Source: Dolichospermum planctonicum (GTDB lineage: Bacteria > Cyanobacteriota > Cyanobacteriia > Cyanobacteriales > Nostocaceae). From it: a stretch of 57,130 bases of DNA. The position numbers and the translations under genes were made by a program. Below, one piece after another: positions 26,416 to 37,517 of the stretch. The notes below the pieces were generated by a model. That model was not told the origin of the DNA. It did not search any database and saw only the letters and a list, made by a program, of their open reading frames with translations. The first letter of the stretch is position 1. The number at the start of each line of letters is the position of its first letter. The stretch is taken from the NCBI RefSeq assembly GCF_005402965.1, contig NZ_BJCF01000028.1:1-57130 (forward strand). The letters run 5' to 3'.

Positions 26416-27312
26416 TTATAATTGTAGAGAGGGAATTGTCAGATCAGAAAATACCATTTGGGGAATTAATAAGTCATCTTGTAATTTTCCGATTCCTAAA
26501 AAATTGTTTTCTGTTTCGTAAACCCGCACAAAGTCGGGAATATCAAGATTGAGGGCAATTTTTTGACCTTGACACCATTTTTTAGCTGATACTGTTGGTA
26601 AAGTTACAAATGCTAAATGTTGTAATGGTGCGTCTGGGGCTAGAGGTTGAAATCTACCTGTTTGTAGTTGGTTTTCTAAATCTGTGAATGTGAGACTGTC
26701 TGGGATTTGAAAACCGCTGCTTTCTGTACGCATGAGGGCGGATAGAGTACCACCTATGCTTAATATACTACCCAAATCACGAGCGATCGCCCGAATATAA
26801 GTTCCCGCACCGCAAGATATAGCTATATCTAATTCTGGGAAATCACTGTCTCGCCAGTCTAATACCTGAATTTGAGAAATTTCTACTGTTCGCACTGGAA
26901 CTGCGACCATTTCCCCTTTACGTGCTAAATCATACAGGCGTTTGCCATCAACTTGAATGGCGCTATAATTAGGGGGAATTTGCTCTATTTTACCAATAAA
27001 CTGGGAAAGTGCAGTTTTTACATTTTCTAAATCCAAGCCGGGACAAGGTTTGGAGGTAATAATTTCACCTTGTAAATCATCAGTAGTAGTCTGTACACCT
27101 AGACGAATAGTGGCTTGATAGGCTTTTTCTCCTGGTAAATATTGTAACAATCTTGTGGCTTTACCCAAAGCTATAGGTAATACTCCAGTAGCTGCGGGGT
27201 CTAAAGTTCCTGCGTGTCCTACTCGTTTCATTTTCAGCAGTTTTCGCACTTTGGCTACACAGTCATGAGAAGTCCAGTCAAATGGTTTGTTTAAATTAAG
27301 AAAACCTTGCAC
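26416..27312 (-). CDS. truB: tRNA pseudouridine(55) synthase
   Basis: A 298-residue enzyme from GTG 27312 ([17 protein letters not shown]...), the start that matches the family; the frame is open up to 27354. Motifs: [20 protein letters not shown] with the catalytic Asp, [31 protein letters not shown] and [15 protein letters not shown]. It makes pseudouridine 55 in the T-loop of tRNAs. The C-terminal part (about 220-298) is a PUA-like extension. Monocistronic as far as can be seen. Confidence 0.94.
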   Translation of the reverse strand: MQGFLNLNKPFDWTSHDCVAKVRKLLKMKRVGHAGTLDPAATGVLPIALGKATRLLQYLPGEKAYQATIRLGVQTTTDDLQGEIITSKPCPGLDLENVKTALSQFIGKIEQIPPNYSAIQVDGKRLYDLARKGEMVAVPVRTVEISQIQVLDWRDSDFPELDIAISCGAGTYIRAIARDLGSILSIGGTLSALMRTESSGFQIPDSLTFTDLENQLQTGRFQPLAPDAPLQHLAFVTLPTVSAKKWCQGQKIALNLDIPDFVRVYETENNFLGIGKLQDDLLIPQMVFSDLTIPSLQL

Positions 27313-27403
27313 AATTTTAGATTTAAGATTTGATGTCTTTGTATTTTTACACAAATTGTCAAGAATAAGATATCCGACTCCTTAAAGAAGTTGGGAATCT
27401 GAA

Positions 27404-29155
27404 TTAGGAGGAAAATATCAATAAGTGAAGTAAGGAAACACCAATACCCAGTATCCAAAATCCAAAGCGGACTATGATATGAGAAAGTTTTTTTTTACGA
27501 ATTTGGTTTTTATGGAAGTGATTATCTAAAACTGGCGCTAATTTAATATGATCAAGGGACTGAACAAGATTTAAACCAAGGGACTGACTAGAAATAGTCT
27601 GAAAATAAGCGGCGTTAAGATAGGAAATATATTCTGGTTTTTTAGCTACATAAGTTTGAAAGAAAGGTAAACTTAAAGCATTCATATAACGACGGGCTTG
27701 AGAAGCATCACCTACCATATCTTTAGGTAATGCTATTTGTGTACTCTCAAGGTTACTATTACCAATGGTAGAAAAATGAGTAGCACCAAGTAGCATGACT
27801 AAATATTTGTGGGGATAAGTAAGCCAAGAAAAAGGCAAAATCTGCTCATATAAAGCAGGGGCAACAGTATCTTCACTACTACCAATAATCATAATTGGGG
27901 TGTGAATTTTGCTGAAACCGACTTGTCCAAAAATGGAACTGGTAATAGGATTAACAGCGATAGCAGCTTTGACTCTTTTATCTTGTAAATCATATTCTTT
28001 TTCCGATTGATTTGGTAATTCTAAAGCCCGACATTGCAAGAGTAAGGACATATTCCAGGTATTTCTTAATTTGTTTAAATCACAGTCTTTTTCTAGTTGT
28101 TGAAAGTTAATTTTTGCTCCAGCTAAAGCTAATGCAGTATAACCTCCTAAAGATTGGCCAAATACTCCTACTTGTTGGAAATTAAGCCGCTTCTGAAATT
28201 GTGAATCTGATTCCAATTGATCTAAAATATATTTTATATCTAAAGGTCTATCTTTAAATTCATGAGCTTGTATGACTTGATTACTATTTATTAAGGATTT
28301 TACTTTTTCTTCATAACTACTTGGATGATTGGGAATGACGACAGCAAAACCATAATTAGCTAGGTATTTTCCTAAATAACGAAAGTTACTACTGTTTAAA
28401 CCTAAACCGTGAGAAATGACAATTACAGGGGCAGAATTTTGGGTATTAGGAATATAGATATCAGTGGATAAATGCCGATTACGTAATGAGTCGAATAACT
28501 TTAATGTTTGTTTTTGAATTGGGAAATTTGGCTGCTGCGGTAATTTAGATAAATTCTCTAGGGAAATGGTCGCTGCTTCTGAATTTGATACTTGTGTTAA
28601 TGTAGCGATCGCTTTTTGAGTTGCGCTGATCATTTGCTCTAATTCCCTAGCAATTCTCCAACCATAAACCACATCAATACTAATACTATCTTGAGGATAT
28701 TTACGTAATAAATTTAATAAATTTAATCCTTCTGGTTCAGCAGCAGCGGAAATTAAAGCTGTGCGTAAATTCTGAAATTCTGATTCTGGAGAATGGGATT
28801 TAGTTTTAATTAATTCTGTCAACCTTTTTAAGATAAATTTACCCTGTTGAGTGTCGAGAAATTGAGAAGCTACAGCAGGACTAATTTTGACTGATTGAAT
28901 TAAAATTTTCCTTAATTCTTGTAGTGTACTTGTAGGAATATATTGATAATATTGGGCAAAGTTTGTATTAACAATACCATGTTTAGCATAGTTTTCTAAA
29001 ACACTAATGGGGATAGAAATCTCTAATGCTGAATAAGCTGCATGAATTTGTGCTGCTGCCATTGCAGAGTTACTTATTCCCAATGTTGGCAGCAACATTG
29101 ATAAAATCAGTAATAGGAAATTTGTTCTCAGGTTCTTGCCACAATTACCAAACAT
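27404..29155 (-). CDS. DUF1400 / alpha-beta hydrolase, exported
   Basis: A 583-residue exported enzyme. A signal peptide (LLLILSMLLPTLGISNSAMA) is followed by DUF1400 (about 35-200; ISIPISVLENYAKHG, FLDTQQGKFILKRL) and then an alpha/beta hydrolase of the platelet-activating-factor acetylhydrolase or dienelactone type. The nucleophile elbow is GQSLGGY with Ser335, the oxyanion region is VISHGLG, and GATHFSTIG supplies a candidate catalytic His. The C-terminus is hydrophobic (FGFWILGIGVSLLHLLIF) and could be an anchor. The DUF1400-hydrolase pairing is common in cyanobacteria. Substrate unknown. Confidence 0.88.
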   Translation of the reverse strand: MFGNCGKNLRTNFLLLILSMLLPTLGISNSAMAAAQIHAAYSALEISIPISVLENYAKHGIVNTNFAQYYQYIPTSTLQELRKILIQSVKISPAVASQFLDTQQGKFILKRLTELIKTKSHSPESEFQNLRTALISAAAEPEGLNLLNLLRKYPQDSISIDVVYGWRIARELEQMISATQKAIATLTQVSNSEAATISLENLSKLPQQPNFPIQKQTLKLFDSLRNRHLSTDIYIPNTQNSAPVIVISHGLGLNSSNFRYLGKYLANYGFAVVIPNHPSSYEEKVKSLINSNQVIQAHEFKDRPLDIKYILDQLESDSQFQKRLNFQQVGVFGQSLGGYTALALAGAKINFQQLEKDCDLNKLRNTWNMSLLLQCRALELPNQSEKEYDLQDKRVKAAIAVNPITSSIFGQVGFSKIHTPIMIIGSSEDTVAPALYEQILPFSWLTYPHKYLVMLLGATHFSTIGNSNLESTQIALPKDMVGDASQARRYMNALSLPFFQTYVAKKPEYISYLNAAYFQTISSQSLGLNLVQSLDHIKLAPVLDNHFHKNQIRKKKLSHIIVRFGFWILGIGVSLLHLLIFSS

Positions 29156-29874
29156 ATTGATCGCTTAACTTTTATGGTGATGTTGTTGAGCGCGGCTCAA
29201 TTTTGGTAGTTATTTGGACACCCTGATAAATTTATGCTGTATTCTGATTCTCAGGCATATTTATGAGTGAAATCAGAAATGGGATAAAAGGACTTATATT
29301 CAAGTTCTAATACCAGCATTTCTTTGAAGATCATAATACATGACTGATTTATCAACATCAGTATTGATTATGTATTTTGACTGATTAATAAAATTTAAAT
29401 AATGCCAATAAATCCTATTAATCCAAGTGACTTTTTATCTGAATTGAGGGATAAAAAAGTAAGTTTAAAAAAAATATTGCCTGTTATCTATTCTCTTTTG
29501 ATCTTGTTTTTAAGTGGAAGTTAAAGATAGTAATAGTTGTTTTTGCAATAGTACCAAACCAGAATTTAATAAAGCTACACCCAGTTATTGATATCATGGA
29601 TAACGCTCCTGAAAAATTACTAATCAACGGCAACTTTTAGGCATTATTAATAATGACTAAATGGAATAAATTTTTTTTTAAATTATTTTTACATAATAGC
29701 CAAGTACCAGGAATAGTTAAATACTTCTGGCTGTTGGTGGCTAGTCCGGGTAATATAGAAAAAGTCGAAAGTGAACTGGTTTTGATGTTTATGTATAAGA
29801 GGTTGTTTAGTAAGTCGCAAAATTTACCATCAAACTCTTAGGAGAGAGAAGTTACCTCTTGGGTAAGTCCTCAT
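29156..29874. other. Long intergenic region without a supported gene
   Basis: About 720 A+T-rich bases between the DUF1400 hydrolase gene and the terminator of the RNA-binding protein gene. It contains two short plus-strand ORFs (29402-29524, 40 codons with one hydrophobic helix; 29653-29841, 62 codons). Neither has a convincing ribosome binding site or a recognisable family. The promoter of the hydrolase gene should be near 29160-29300. Confidence 0.4.
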
Positions 29875-29902
29875 AAAAAAAAAGACAGAGATTTACCCTG
29901 TC
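29875..29902 (-). terminator. Rho-independent terminator for the RNA-binding protein gene
   Basis: On the minus strand the sequence is a GACAG...CTGTC hairpin followed by nine T. This is a classic terminator for leftward transcription. The only leftward gene upstream is the RRM gene ending at 30105, about 200 bases away, with a MITE-like element between them. Confidence 0.85.
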
Positions 29903-29934
29903 CTGAAAATATGATATTTTAGAGTCTTAGGGGA

Positions 29935-30087
29935 TGTTTGAAAAGTCGCTCATAGCGTATCAAATATTTTCATATCCCCTTAAATCCCTCGGAGAAAGGG
30001 GGACTCGGACTTTAATTACCCCTTTTGTTAAGGGGGTTAGGGGGATCTGCAAGTATCTAAAATCACGATCCAAAACTTTCCTAACAA
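29935..30087. repeat. MITE-like element inserted downstream of the RRM gene
   Basis: A segment of about 150 bp with imperfect inverted ends: tgtttgaaaagt on the left and, read in reverse, tgttaggaaagt on the right. Inside are the purine/pyrimidine blocks cccttaaatccctc...gagaaaggggga and cccctttt...aagggggttaggggg, typical of cyanobacterial miniature elements. It carries no ORF. It sits between the RRM stop codon and the terminator at 29875-29902. Confidence 0.6.
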
Positions 30088-30104
30088 CATTTTAGTGGTA
30101 AAAC

Positions 30105-30401
30105 TTAGTAACGGTTGCGTTCACCGCCGTAACCACCCCCTCCTCTGCCACCACGCTCTTCTTTGGGTTTAGCTTTGTTAACTTTTAAGACGCGTCCCAT
30201 CCATTCAGCGCCGTCAAGAGCAGCAATTGCGGCTTGTTCCTCTGCGTCTGATGACATTTCGACAAATGCAAAGCCCCTAACACGACCAGTGTCTCTGTCT
30301 GTGGGTATTTGGACTCTCTTAACATTTCCATACTCTTGAAAAACCTCTTTCAGGGCTTCTTCCGTAACGTTATAGGATAAATTACCGGCATAAATTGACA
30401 T
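30105..30401 (-). CDS. Glycine-rich RRM RNA-binding protein
   Basis: A 98-residue single-RRM protein. RNP2 is IYAGNL (3-8) and RNP1 is RGFAFVEM (42-49). A short Gly/Arg-rich tail, GGRGGGGYGGERNRY, follows the domain, as in the cyanobacterial Rbp proteins that are induced by cold. GGAG lies eight bases before ATG 30401. The 180 bases upstream could be a regulatory leader, as cold-regulated rbp genes have. It binds RNA in the cytoplasm; the targets are not known. Confidence 0.92.
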   Translation of the reverse strand: MSIYAGNLSYNVTEEALKEVFQEYGNVKRVQIPTDRDTGRVRGFAFVEMSSDAEEQAAIAALDGAEWMGRVLKVNKAKPKEERGGRGGGGYGGERNRY

Positions 30402-30584
30402 TGAATAGCTCCAGAAATCAAAAATCGCAGTTTGTACTACTAATCAAATATATAATACCCGTGATTAAGGTTTGTTTCAAAGTTGGAATTACTAATTTTT
30501 ATTGTAAATGGGTTGTCAACCAAAAGATTCCCCCATTCCTCAAGCATTCCTCAAGAATTTGGGAATCTTGGTTGAGCAAAAATC

Positions 30585-31133
30585 CTACAATTTTACATCG
30601 GGAGGAAGTAGGACTTTATTAATTACATGAATCACTCCGTTACTGGCTTTAACGTCTGCTCTTGTTACTCTGGCGTTATTTACAGTAACTCGACCTTTTC
30701 TTACTTGAACCTTAACTACAGCACCTTCAACTGTTTTGACCTCACCAGCTTTGATATCTTTAGAGGTAATTGCCCCAGGAACTACATGATAGGTTAATAT
30801 TTTAACTAAGGTGTCTTGGTTTTCTGGTTTGAGGAGTTTTGCTAAAGTTCCTTTTGGTAAAGCTTTAAATGCTGCGTCTGTAGGCGCAAATACAGTGAGT
30901 GGTTCTTTGCCAGAGAGGGTTTCTACCAAACCTGCAGCTTTGATAGCTGTGACTAGGGTTTTCAAGGAACTGTTGGCGCTGGCAACTTCGACAATTGTGC
31001 CTACGGTGTGTGTAGTGGTAACAGGTGTAGTATGATTAGCAGGAGACTTAGTTTCTGCGAAGCTAGGGGCGCTGACCAGAAGGGTGGTTGTAGCTATGGC
31101 AATACTAACTGTTTTACTGAATAGGGAATTCAT
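30585..31133 (-). CDS. Secreted fasciclin (FAS1) domain protein
   Basis: A 182-residue protein with a signal peptide (SIAIATTTLLVSAPSFA, cleavage near residue 27) and one FAS1 domain (about 45-180): VGTIVEVASANSSLKTLVTA, LTVFAPTDAAFKALPKGTLA, LTYHVVPG and VIHVINKVLLPP. FAS1 domains mediate adhesion and are common at cyanobacterial cell surfaces. The gene lies 77 bp downstream of ligA on the same strand; co-transcription is possible but not implied by function. Confidence 0.92.
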   Translation of the reverse strand: MNSLFSKTVSIAIATTTLLVSAPSFAETKSPANHTTPVTTTHTVGTIVEVASANSSLKTLVTAIKAAGLVETLSGKEPLTVFAPTDAAFKALPKGTLAKLLKPENQDTLVKILTYHVVPGAITSKDIKAGEVKTVEGAVVKVQVRKGRVTVNNARVTRADVKASNGVIHVINKVLLPPDVKL

Positions 31134-31210
31134 GGTTTATACTCCAAATTGCGGCCACTTTCACTTGACTATTAGAACTGTAACAGAATTTAACAAGTGT
31201 CTGTTTACAA

Positions 31211-34374
<3,164 letters not shown>

Positions 34375-34380
34375 ATAATG

Positions 34381-34460
34381 AATCTATCCCTTATCAAAAT
34401 CCTAAAATTTATCCATCTTTATCCATCTTGATCCATCCTTATCTGTATTTATCTGCATTT
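34381..34460. repeat. Short degenerate repeats in the glpQ-like/chrA gap
   Basis: Units such as tttatccatc, ttgatccatc and tttatctg(t/c)a are repeated five to six times between the phosphodiesterase and chromate transporter genes. They look like slippage-derived octa- to decamers. No terminator hairpin is seen, so read-through into chrA is possible. Confidence 0.55.
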
Positions 34461-34488
34461 AATTATTCTTAACCCTTAGTCAAAAACC

Positions 34489-35682
34489 ATGAATAAATCA
34501 TCATTAAATCGCTTAACTGAAATTGCCCAAATATTTCTCAAATTGGGTATAATTGGCTTTGGTGGACCAGTAGCCCATATAGCCATGATAGAAGATGAAA
34601 TAGTGAAACGTCGTCAATGGTTAACACAAGAACATTTTCTAGATTTATTAGGTGCAACAAACTTAATTCCCGGTCCTAATTCCACAGAAATGGCTATTCA
34701 TATAGGATACATTTATGCAGGGTGGTTAGGATTAATTGTCGCTGGAGTTTGCTTTATTTTACCTGCGGTTTTAATTACTGGTTTCTTGGCCTGGATATAT
34801 GTTAGTTTTGGGACATTACCGCAAATTCCACCTTTACTTTATGGAATAAAACCGGTTGTTTTAGCAATTATTATTAATGCTGTTTGGGGTTTAGGAAAAA
34901 AAGCAGTAAAAACGCGAAAATTATTGATAATTTCTATAGTTGTGGGATTAATAAATCAATTTACTAAAATTGATGAAATAGTGGCATTATTAATGGGAGG
35001 AATATTAGGAATGATTTGGTTACGCAGTAGTAATCAAACCAACTTAATTATTATGGGTTTAACCGCAGAAACATTTTTACAGACAACCGTAATAAGTACA
35101 GCGACAAATAATATAAATAATCATGTATCTGCATCTTTATGGAAATTGGGTTTATTCTTTCTTAAAATCGGTAGTGTCCTTTTTGGAGGTGGTTATTTAC
35201 TAATAGCATTTTTACAAAGAGGACTAGTAGAAGAATATGGCTGGTTAACACAACAACAGTTATTAGATAGTATTGCTATTGGACAATTTACACCAGGTCC
35301 AGTGCTTTCCACTGCAACATTTATTGGTTATATAATTGCTGGTTTTCCGGGAGCAATTGTAGCAACTGTGGGGATTTTTCTCCCTTCATTTTTGTTTGTT
35401 GCTATTTTAAATCCTTTTATGGATACCTTTCGTAAATCATCTTGGACAAGACCATTTTTAGATGCTGTTAATGTTAGTGCTGTAGCCTTAATGACACTAA
35501 CTACAATACAAGTAGGAATAGCTACTTTAATATCACCTAAAACTGATTCCATAGATTTTTTAAGTTTAGGAATTGCTGTTATTTCCGCAATTTTAGTCAT
35601 TCGCTACCACATTAATAGCATTTACTTGATTTTAGGAGGTGGTATCATTGGTTATCTTAAATATAACTATCTGATTATGTAG
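34489..35682 (+). CDS. chrA: Chromate transporter (long-chain ChrA)
   Basis: A 397-residue membrane protein with two homologous CHR domains and about ten helices. Domain 1 (about 10-185) has IFLKLGIIGFGGPVAHIAMI and ATNLIPGPNSTEMAIHIGY; domain 2 (about 215-395) has FFLKIGSVLFGGGYLLIAFL and SIAIGQFTPGPVLSTATFIGY. The GFGGP/FGGG and PGP signatures are diagnostic of the CHR superfamily. It probably exports chromate; other anions are possible. It follows the phosphodiesterase gene at 114 bp on the same strand. Confidence 0.92.
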   Translation: MNKSSLNRLTEIAQIFLKLGIIGFGGPVAHIAMIEDEIVKRRQWLTQEHFLDLLGATNLIPGPNSTEMAIHIGYIYAGWLGLIVAGVCFILPAVLITGFLAWIYVSFGTLPQIPPLLYGIKPVVLAIIINAVWGLGKKAVKTRKLLIISIVVGLINQFTKIDEIVALLMGGILGMIWLRSSNQTNLIIMGLTAETFLQTTVISTATNNINNHVSASLWKLGLFFLKIGSVLFGGGYLLIAFLQRGLVEEYGWLTQQQLLDSIAIGQFTPGPVLSTATFIGYIIAGFPGAIVATVGIFLPSFLFVAILNPFMDTFRKSSWTRPFLDAVNVSAVALMTLTTIQVGIATLISPKTDSIDFLSLGIAVISAILVIRYHINSIYLILGGGIIGYLKYNYLIM

Positions 35683-35828
35683 TTACTTATGTAGTTATAT
35701 TGTTCACTACCTAAGTCGTTGTCACGATTCGTGAAAAATTACCATATTTTGTGTAAAATGTTGGATATAACAGAAATTCGCACTCACAACTTTTACACAA
35801 TGCAAACAAGTTAACAGGAAATTTCACT

Positions 35829-37055
35829 ATGAAATGGTATTATAGACTACCATGGTTACTAATGGGGGTATCAATAGCCTTAGTTCAGCCCCAAGCAGTC
35901 ACAGCAATATGTAGTAATAATCAAGTAGATGCCATTGCGAAAAAAATCACGGTGTTAGTATTAATTCGTGGTGCGGTAAATGGTTCTGGTTCCGGCGTAA
36001 TTATTCAGCGTAACAACAATACTTATACGGTTCTCACTGCCTATCATGTCGTCAAAGACCCTAATTCTCAATATCAAATAGTCACACCTGACGGTCAATA
36101 TTATCAAGTCAATTATCAGACCGTGAAACAGCCGACTAATAATATGGACTCAGCGGTTTTACAATTTACCAGCAATCAAAATTATCCAGTCGCTAAAATC
36201 GGTAATTCTGATGCAGTTAAAAGACTGACAAATATTTATCTAGCGGGTTTTCCGGGCAAGAGAGGAGGGACGAGAGTACCTCCTGTTTATGATTGCCGTG
36301 ACGGACAAGTTATTGCTAATGCTACTGAGACAATTACAGAGGAAGGCTATACTTTGTTTCATAAAAGTTCTGCACAGCCGGGGATGAGTGGTGGGGCGGT
36401 TTTTAATGAACAGGGGGAAGTGATAGGGATTTTCGGTAAAGGTGAAAATCCTTCTTTTCAGACCGAGAGAACAACAGGTAGAAACTATAGTATACCCATC
36501 AACACATTCATTAGATGGTCCGCAGGAGTTGGTGTAAATTTGGGAATTAGTCTGCCCGATGTGGAGAATGGTAAGATAAGACAAGCGGATGATTATTTAG
36601 TTGAAGCGGACTATAGATTTCATAGAAAAGACTATAGCGGGGCTATATTAGCTTATAATGAAGTAATTCGCCTTGATCCTAACTATACTGAAGCCTTATT
36701 ATATCGTGATCGTGGTTCTAGTTACTATGCTCTCGGAAACACGCAGGCTGCAATGGCTGATTTCAATGAGGCTATTAGGATTAATCCTCAAGATGCCAAA
36801 GCCTACGCAGTCAGAGGCATTGCTCGGTATAAATTGGGAGATAAACAGGGAGCAATAGGTGATTTTAATGAAGTTATCAAGATTAATCCCAATGACCCTA
36901 GGGCTTACACAGTCCGAGGCATTGCCCGCTATGACTTGGGAGATAAGCCAGGGGCTATAGCTGACCTGAAAACAGCAGTAAACCTATCTGTACAGCAGGG
37001 AAATAAGAAGTTGTATCAAGATGTTTCAAAATTATTGAGGATTTTAGGGATTTAG
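35829..37055 (+). CDS. Exported trypsin-like serine protease with TPR repeats
   Basis: A 408-residue exported protein. A signal peptide (LLMGVSIALVQPQAVTA) leads to a trypsin-like domain (about 30-235) with a complete triad: His73 (TAYHVV), Asp107 (NNMDSAV) and Ser187 (GMSGGAV). Three TPR units follow (about 250-375; AILAYNEVIRLDPNYTEALL, AMADFNEAIRINPQDAKAYA, AIGDFNEVIKINPNDPRAYT). There is no PDZ domain, unlike Deg/Htr proteases. The arrangement occurs in several cyanobacterial proteins. A periplasmic role is inferred; targets are unknown. Confidence 0.9.
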   Translation: MKWYYRLPWLLMGVSIALVQPQAVTAICSNNQVDAIAKKITVLVLIRGAVNGSGSGVIIQRNNNTYTVLTAYHVVKDPNSQYQIVTPDGQYYQVNYQTVKQPTNNMDSAVLQFTSNQNYPVAKIGNSDAVKRLTNIYLAGFPGKRGGTRVPPVYDCRDGQVIANATETITEEGYTLFHKSSAQPGMSGGAVFNEQGEVIGIFGKGENPSFQTERTTGRNYSIPINTFIRWSAGVGVNLGISLPDVENGKIRQADDYLVEADYRFHRKDYSGAILAYNEVIRLDPNYTEALLYRDRGSSYYALGNTQAAMADFNEAIRINPQDAKAYAVRGIARYKLGDKQGAIGDFNEVIKINPNDPRAYTVRGIARYDLGDKPGAIADLKTAVNLSVQQGNKKLYQDVSKLLRILGI

Positions 37056-37517
37056 TATTTGTCGTCTCACCATGATTAAATTCTACCCATACTAGGAGTT
37101 TTTTTTTGGTTTTATCTGCTAGAATTTCCCCATTACAATAGCTTGTTTATTTAAGCCATACTTGCAATCGTATATTAGTCGTTTTTTTGTGCAACTACAC
37201 TTAACTACAAATAGAACTTAGGTACAATTCATGGAGTGATCAACTAAGTATCGCTAAAGCGAAAGCCGCGCTAACGGGGAGCGTCCCGTGAGGGATAGGC
37301 ATATTCAGGTAAGTCCCTAAGACTAGGTGACCTAGAAATGGGAAACAGGTTTTATTTTGTTTTGCGTAAGTCCTGTACAAGGATACTCAACCCCCATTTT
37401 CTCAGATATTCGCTAAAACCACATTCAAACCCACTGGTAAAGTTTACAAAATGGCGTTAACTAAGTTAGAAATAAGACCATAACCATCATTTAAAATTAC
37501 TTCAAAAAACAAATTTT
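37056..37517. other. Intergenic region upstream of putA
   Basis: No ORF worth calling is seen. Near 37255-37305 there is a degenerate copy of a G+C-rich dispersed repeat (gcgaaagccgcgc...gagcgtcccgt...gagggata); a related sequence lies at 44271-44306. The rightward putA promoter should lie in the final 150 bases. No proline-responsive site is recognisable. Confidence 0.4.

Noticed and set aside
29402-29524. Plus-strand ORF of 40 codons with one hydrophobic segment
   Set aside because: No ribosome binding site and no similarity I know; chance frame is likely.
29653-29841. Plus-strand ORF of 62 codons (MTKWNKFFF...)
   Set aside because: No ribosome binding site, no family recognised, and A+T-rich chance frames are common here. 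Noted in the intergenic entry only.
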